A stretch of 64,000 bases of DNA from Chamaelirium japonicum (Eukaryota > Streptophyta > Magnoliopsida > Liliales > Melanthiaceae): assembly GCA_947650365.1 (NCBI GenBank), contig OX393549.1:92343081-92407080 (forward strand), written 5' to 3'. Every line of letters starts with the position of its first letter. Within the stretch, counting starts at the first letter, position 1. The notes beneath the pieces were generated by a model. The model did no database searches. It was not told the origin of the DNA and saw nothing but the letters and a program-made list of their open reading frames with translations. The position numbers and the translations under genes are program-made. Below, one piece after another: positions 58,901 through 64,000 of this stretch.

Positions 58901-61900
58901 TGTGACCTCGTGCGATGCAACGATAACCTTTTCAGACGAGGACTTGCAACTCGGAACGCGACTGCACAACCGGCCTATCTACGTCTTGGGATACATCAAA
59001 GAGAAGCCGGTAAACCGAATTTTGCTGGACTGTGGCTCCGCCATCAATATCATGCCTATCCAGACAATGCGGCAACTCGGCATCACCAATGACCAGCTCT
59101 CGCCCAGTCAGTTGGTCATTCAAGGGTTCAACCAGGGCGGACAGTCCACCGTCGGAATCATCCGTTTGAAGCTTTCCATCGGCCCGCTAGATACATCGGT
59201 CCTCTTCCACATCATCGATTGCCAGACGTCATATCGCCTCCTGTTAGGAAGGCCATAACTACACGAGAATGGCATCGTAGTGTCCACCTGGCACCAGTGC
59301 CTCAAGTACTACGAAGAAGACATAGAGAAATGCATAATTGTTGATGACAAGCCATTCAATGAGGCCGAGGCACATTTGGCCGACGCCAAGTTCTACCAAG
59401 CGAGAGACCTAGTCACGGAAGTCCTTCCAGCTAAAGCCCCTCGAGCCCAGAAGACTGAAGAAGTGAATCAGGATAAGACTCCTCTTCCTGCAAATCCGAT
59501 GCAACCTTCCGATGAGATGAAACTCCAGGTCCAAGAAGCACCAGGATCAAGGCAAAGGATGCGCGTCAGTTCCGAGTCAAGAGCAATGCAACACACTCCG
59601 TTGCCCGTCCAAGCGATGCCAGTCCTGCGTCTTGCACCTCAGTGGCTCCGTAAATCCGAGCGATCGCCTTCCACTCCAACAAGGAAGCTGGCATCGCCAT
59701 TATCACAGGCCAACGTCGTCACTCTGCAAGAAATGGCATTGCCATTACCTAGTCTGACGCAAGCTTCGAACCCGAGCAGACTGATGCGGGAGCAGAATCG
59801 ACGAGCACACGTTTCGAGACTTGCACGCATCTCGAGACTTGAATAATAATAATATAATCATTTTCGGATTAATAATCCATGGAATTAGTATTTTTCGAAA
59901 TAAAATATTAATTTCGGAATAAAATAAATATTTTATTCCGAAAATATTATTTTAATCCGAAAATAGCATATTTCGGATTTATTAGTTATGGTTATTTTAA
60001 AACCTGATTTTTAGGTAAGATTTGAATAGATTCAAATCTTTTATATTAGGAAGTTAATTAGATAATATTAGGTAATTTAAATTATGATGGGAAGTTGAGA
60101 TTTGAAAGATTGTGAGCCCAAATTATAAGGGACTACATTTATTTCTTTTTGGTTATTTAAGGAGACCTAATCTCCTCTTGTAAGGCACTGAATGATTGAA
60201 TGAAAAAAAAAATTGTGTGCATTTGCCACGAGTTCCCCTGTGAGAGGAGAGCGAGCGAGAGGCTCAATGCCGATGTGAGATCGGATTTGGCGAGAGGCCA
60301 AGGGTGTGAGGCCCCCCCTTTTTATCTTCTTATTTCTTCCTATCTCTTGCGCCGACGGTCGACGGCTGTGCTGCATCACAGACCTATCAAATCAGTCGAC
60401 CCAAATCAACTCGGATTCAAGCTGAAAGGGAGTTGGGGGCAAAACACTGCCAAGTTGCTAGTCAAAGCCGGCTACGACAAAGAAAGCACCATGGGCACAC
60501 TTCCCCCAACAGCAATGCCACATGGGATGACGAGGACTCAAGCTCGGTTGTTTCAAAACGGCGAACAAATTCTCCCGAACCGCCGAGGCATTGGCTCCAG
60601 TCAAACTTCGATGGTCGTCAGGATTGCAGCGAAAAAGACCTTCACCTCCAACTACATCGGGGCGAAGATGCTAGACGAAGCAGCTGAAGGATCTACAATC
60701 TCCGATGCACGCTCTACCTACGTCAGCCATCCCGACAGCAAAAGAAAATGGCGATGGGCTCGATGCCAAGCCTTGCTTCAGAAGCAAAACAAAAGCAGTC
60801 TAAGCCGGCCGAATATAAAGCGCACATCCATGTTCGAAAGACTCGGGCCAGTCAAGCAGTCAAAGAAGAAGTCGGTATTCGACCGTTTGGGAATGCCAGT
60901 CGAGGACCTCGTTTCAACACCCACCCACCCACCCATGGCAGCCGTCAACCATATCTCCGTCATCGAAACTAACAACGGTGATACTTCTACTTCGGATGAC
61001 GAGTTGCAAGAAGCCCCGCCAGTCCTCGCAGAAGGGGGGCAGTCCACCGTTGATGACTCAAAGAAGGGAGGCAATCTAAGAAAAAGACGATGGCATGCTC
61101 CTTCAATACCTAGGGCCAAATCCTTACTGTCTTGGGGGCAACCGCCTCTCATGCAAGCACTCCCTTTTCCAAACAAAGCTATATTCCGGCATATGCTCAA
61201 AGCGAGAGACGAACAAAGAAGCCCCAAAGTCAACCTGCTAGGCCAATCATCAGGCAAATTTAACTATTATGTCCTCTACTCTAGGCCTCCTTCGATTCCA
61301 AACGAAGAAGTCAAGCCAACTGGCTGGGGATCAGAAGATGAACCGGTACAGTCTCCAAAAGAGCAAGTCCTTCCGATTAAAGAAGTGCCTTCAGTCACGG
61401 CACCAGTTCTTCACCTTGGCGAGGAAGATCTTACTGATGAAAACACACGGGCTATGGCGCCTCGAAGGAGAAGGCCACGACGATCAAGCTACAGGATAGC
61501 ACGTCTGGCTAACCATAAGAAAGACTGGGCAACAAGAAAACTCCCCAGAAGAAAGTCCTTCAAGGAAAAGAATGAAGCTCCAGGAAAAAAGACGTCCAAA
61601 GTACCACCAGCAAATCTGAAAAATTTCCTCCAGAAAAGCTTTCTAGAGCCGGCGACACTCCAGGAGTTCTTTCCCAATTGCTTCCTTGAAGCTGATCAAA
61701 ACTCCAAGGTCTCCTGCTGCATGATGGAAGTTCACCAAGTGCCCCGGAAAGACGATGAAGAAAGAGGCACCAACATCAAAAGCATGGGAAGAAGCATCGC
61801 CGCCAACGGCAAGCTGTTCAATAAGGCTAAAGCACACCTTGCTGACGCCAAGTTTTATCAAGTGAAAGATCCCGTTGCAGAAGCTCATCCAGCAAAAGCT

Positions 61901-62608
61901 TCACGAGCCCAGGAAGTCAAAGCAGTTGCGAAGGACAAAACCTCTCCACTTGCAAAACCAGTGGCATCTTCCAGCCAGACGGTGCACAAAGACAAAGAAG
62001 CGCCAGCATCAAGACAAAAAATTCACAGCAACTTCAAATCAAGCTTGATGCGATACATTCTGTTGCCTGCTCAAGCTGCTTCAGTCCTGCGGCCCGCACT
62101 TAAGTGGTTTTGCAAACCAAGACGATCGCCTTCCACTCCAGCAAAGGAACCATTGTCGTCATTCTCCGAGGCCAACTTCAGCACTTTGCAAGGAATGACA
62201 CTACCATTACATGGTCTGTTGCACGTCTTGAGCTCAATCGAGTCTTCCGAGAACACCAGCTCCAAGCAACTCACAATCAAACCAGAAAATACTTGGGGGC
62301 GAAACTCCACCGAGTTGATGTTCAAATCCAGCCGCAGCAAAGAAAGCATGACGCACATGGGTTCACTACCCTCAGTTGCGATTCCACATCGCCTGACAAA
62401 GGCTCAGGCTCGTCTTTGCGAAAGCAGCGAACAAATCCTTCCAAATCGCCAAGGCATCGACTCCAATCAAACTCCAGCAATCATCAAGACTCCAGTTAGG
62501 AAGGTCTTCACTTCTAACTATATTGAAGCGAAGAAGACGGGCGACAGCTGCGAACCAGTGGCGACTCTGCCTACCAGCGGCAAGTCCCTCAAAAGGTACT
62601 TTGCCTAG
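55917..62608 (+). pseudogene. Tat-like gag-protease polyprotein, interrupted by a solo LTR and three nonsense codons
   Basis: ATG at 55917. Residues about 290-450 are a retrotransposon gag domain (FDGTGNPTQHVAHFIETCN, then LKGNAFDWYIDL and MEREFLNCFY). A Pro/Lys-rich stretch follows, then repeats around LLGQPSGKFDYYVLYS (about 58000, 58220, 61250), then an aspartic protease ILLDCGSAINIMP (about 59030) ending LLLGRP. Nonsense codons: 58086-58088 TAG, 58434-58436 TGA, 59256-59258 TAA. After removing the solo LTR (59782-60378) and one TSD the same frame runs on to 62608, about 2030 codons in all. The part after 60383 repeats the earlier layout but lacks the protease. Confidence 0.75.
59782..60378 (+). 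mobile_element. Solo LTR (597 bp) inside the Tat-like polyprotein
   Basis: TGATGCGGGAGC...GCTGCATCA with a perfect 5-bp TSD CAGAC (59777-59781 and 60379-60383). AT-rich body with palindromic ATTTCGGA/TCCGAAAT motifs and a TATTTAAGG box (about 60153). A segment is related to the solo LTR at 36338-37524. LTR plus TSD equals 602 nt, and the downstream coding frame is shifted by exactly that amount. Confidence 0.88.
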
Positions 62609-62949
62609 CGCAAGGTTAACCCCCTTGCCAAAAAAAAAACGAACTACGTGCGACTTGATCCCTCTCAGTAGGGTACGTAGGCAACCTACAAAGGTTCAGT
62701 CCAGACCAAAAAAGAAAAATCCCAACATCGTTCCAAAAAGGCCGACCGAGAGAAAAACGAGTGCAGATCCACAAGTTCAGCTAGCAAATCAAAAGCTGAC
62801 AAGAAAGTCAAAGTCCTTGAGGCTCTGAAGCAGCTTGCCTCCTGCGGCCTACACGCGCTGCAACTCCCGGGGTAAAGAAGCCGTCAACTTTCGACGCGTC
62901 GCCAGCTATGCACGCTGCTTCGCAAGGATCGCTCCGGAAACCTTCTCGA

Positions 62950-63240
62950 TCACTCCACCAGCTTCCGGCACTTCGTCAGCTCTTCACGCCACCTTGCAAG
63001 CTCTGCTCCAGAAGTCTTCTCGGTCGCTTGAGCTTTTCCCAAACGGGACTCCGACACTTGAAGCGACGCACGAACAGCCTCCACCTTCTTCTGCATCCGA
63101 ACCAAGTCTGCAGTAGCAAGCGTGCAATGCCCCGACAGCCGACGTCTCTCTCCCTCGGTGGCAGCTAAGCCCAAGGAAGCATCCTCCAGCGAAGACCGTC
63201 GCAAGCAACGGAGCTCGCCACCCTCCAAGAAGGTGTGCGT
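62950..63240 (-). CDS. Antisense ORF with coiled-coil-like composition
   Basis: The minus strand is open from 63240 (a stop lies at 63243-63241) to a stop at 62950. It reads about 95 residues rich in Leu, Ala, Glu and Arg with heptad-like spacing, for example RMQKKVEAVRASLQVSESRL and AELARWREELTKCRKLVE. There is no ATG at its start. Some Tat-lineage elements (Retand/Grande type) are known to carry an antisense ORF, and this may be a remnant of one. Composition alone is weak evidence of function. Confidence 0.35.
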   Translation of the reverse strand, partial: THTFLEGGELRCLRRSSLEDASLGLAATEGERRRLSGHCTLATADLVRMQKKVEAVRASLQVSESRLGKAQATEKTSGAELARWREELTKCRKLVE

Positions 63241-63584
63241 CTACTCTGCAAAAAGTTGTCCACCTTGAAATCCGCAAGGCTCGTGCAAAAGCTCGAGCCC
63301 ATCCGAAGGTCGTCAGTCCCTCAAAGACAAAAACCCGAAGGATTGGGACTGCCACTGGAGTCAAATGCAGTAACCCAAAGATAGGCGGATACATCGGCAA
63401 CGACCGTATCCTTCGCGACCTCAAAAAAAAAAAAAAGACGAAGGAGCTAACTTCCCTGGCCTCTGAAGTCTCGGGCTCGTCCTCGCACCAAGCGAGCGTC
63501 ACCACACTCGGCTTCGTCTTGTCCTTTCGCCGTGCCGTTGTCATTACGCTCCCGCACTAAGAAGGCGACAACACTCCGCTGAAG

Positions 63585-63710
63585 AACCCTTCAGCTCCAA
63601 GCCGTCGAAGAATGCTTCGTCTCCAAGCCGCCAAAGGAGCCTTCGTCTCCGAGCCGTCGAAGAGTCCTCCACCTCCAAGCCGTCTAAGAATCCTTCGTCT
63701 TGAAGCCGCA
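63585..63710. repeat. About 33-bp degenerate tandem repeat, about four copies
   Basis: Units share CTCCAAGCCGTCGAAGAAT and CCTTCGTCT blocks. They lie in the Tat-like element. Confidence 0.6.
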
Positions 63711-63783
63711 GAGGTGCTAAACGTCCCTCCGAGGCCAGAAGTCGATACCCCACCGGGTCAAGCGAAAGCTCGCATCCTAAAAA

Positions 63784-64000
63784 GGCACAAGGGGAAGCGA
63801 AGGCGCCACTCCCGTAGGAGAAGACCTCAGCAACTCACCCCGGTGAAGCCAAAACCTCCGAAGCTCGAATCCCGAGAATGCACGAGGGGAAGCGAAGGCG
63901 TCACTCCCGTAGGAGAAGTCCTCAGCAACTCACCCCGGCGAAGCCAAAACCTCCGAAGCTCGGATCCCGAGAAGGCACAAGAGGAAGCGAAGGCACCACT
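63784..64000. repeat. 95-bp tandem repeat, at least two copies, running off the window
   Basis: Units start at 63784, 63879 and 63974 (exact 95-bp period) with GAAGCGAAGGC, CACTCCCGTAGGAGAAG and AACTCACCCCGG blocks. Adjacent copies are about 95% alike by eye. Confidence 0.85.

Larger units (their letters stand above)
53442..64000 (+). mobile_element. Tat/Ogre-like Ty3/gypsy element, left part (runs off the window)
   Basis: A 2.4-kb LTR (53442-55844) is followed by a probable primer site (55851-55868), then a giant gag-protease frame (55917-62608, interrupted), then 1.4 kb of repeat-rich DNA with an antisense ORF. The segment STWHQCLKYYEEDIEK...AEAHLADAKFY after the protease is characteristic of large plant Tat-lineage gypsy proteins. 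No RT, RNase H or integrase appears before the window ends, so autonomy cannot be judged. Confidence 0.7.
62609..64000. other. Repeat-rich 3' part of the Tat-like element within the window
   Basis: After the stop of the long frame there is no pol. Short tandem repeats and an antisense ORF are the visible features. The window ends inside this region. Confidence 0.5.

Overview
The window is nuclear DNA from a flowering plant; the species cannot be named from the sequence. Evidence: an intron-containing ABCC/MRP-type transporter gene, Ty1/copia and Ty3/gypsy LTR retrotransposons with tRNA-iMet primer sites, a Cassandra TRIM carrying 5S rRNA sequence, hAT- and MULE-type MITEs, plant-type LINE fragments and long GA/CT microsatellites. 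No bacterial or organellar operon structure is present. A run of 500 N (20279-20778) is a scaffold gap.

Layout. 1-6.4 kb: retroelement debris, with a TRIM-like LTR (1115-1198) and the LTR end, primer site, long leader and gag start of a copia element (to 5692). 6.48-9.51 kb: a complete non-autonomous LTR element with TA...CA termini and a 5-bp TSD. It holds a 44-bp minisatellite, a 74-bp array made from the first half of 5S rRNA, and two scrambled pieces of a subtilisin-like protease gene. 10-13.6 kb: a small-heat-shock-like fragment, a full Cassandra element with TSD, and a LINE with an inverted 5' part. 16.1-17.9 kb: hAT-type MITEs. 18.4-19.2 kb: a locally duplicated leader followed by exon 1 of a membrane-protein gene. 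19.7-20.2 kb: a long foldback, then the gap.

The main host gene lies on the minus strand from 51951 to 21479. It is an ABCC transporter whose ten exons, with canonical GT-AG junctions, join into a 1503-codon frame. It is spread over 30.5 kb because introns 4 and 6 filled with transposons: a copia element that itself carries a Cassandra solo LTR, nested hAT and MULE MITEs, a solo LTR, a decayed LINE and a 7.9-kb gypsy chromovirus. The gypsy element sits only 11 nt from the exon 7 splice acceptor. The frame has nonsense codons at positions 173 (TAA) and 1332 (TGA), so the copy is probably a young pseudogene unless these are assembly errors. A 228-bp piece of a second ABCC exon 1 lies downstream, next to the gap.

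53.4-64 kb: the left part of a Tat/Ogre-like gypsy element. It has a 2.4-kb LTR, a probable primer site, and a gag-protease frame of about 2030 codons with internal duplications, three nonsense codons and a solo LTR insertion. An antisense coiled-coil ORF and short tandem arrays follow to the window edge.

No unknown multi-gene system was found. The most unusual items are the element with captured subtilase fragments and 5S halves, the ABCC gene disrupted at a splice site, and the repeated nesting of elements with readable target-site duplications.
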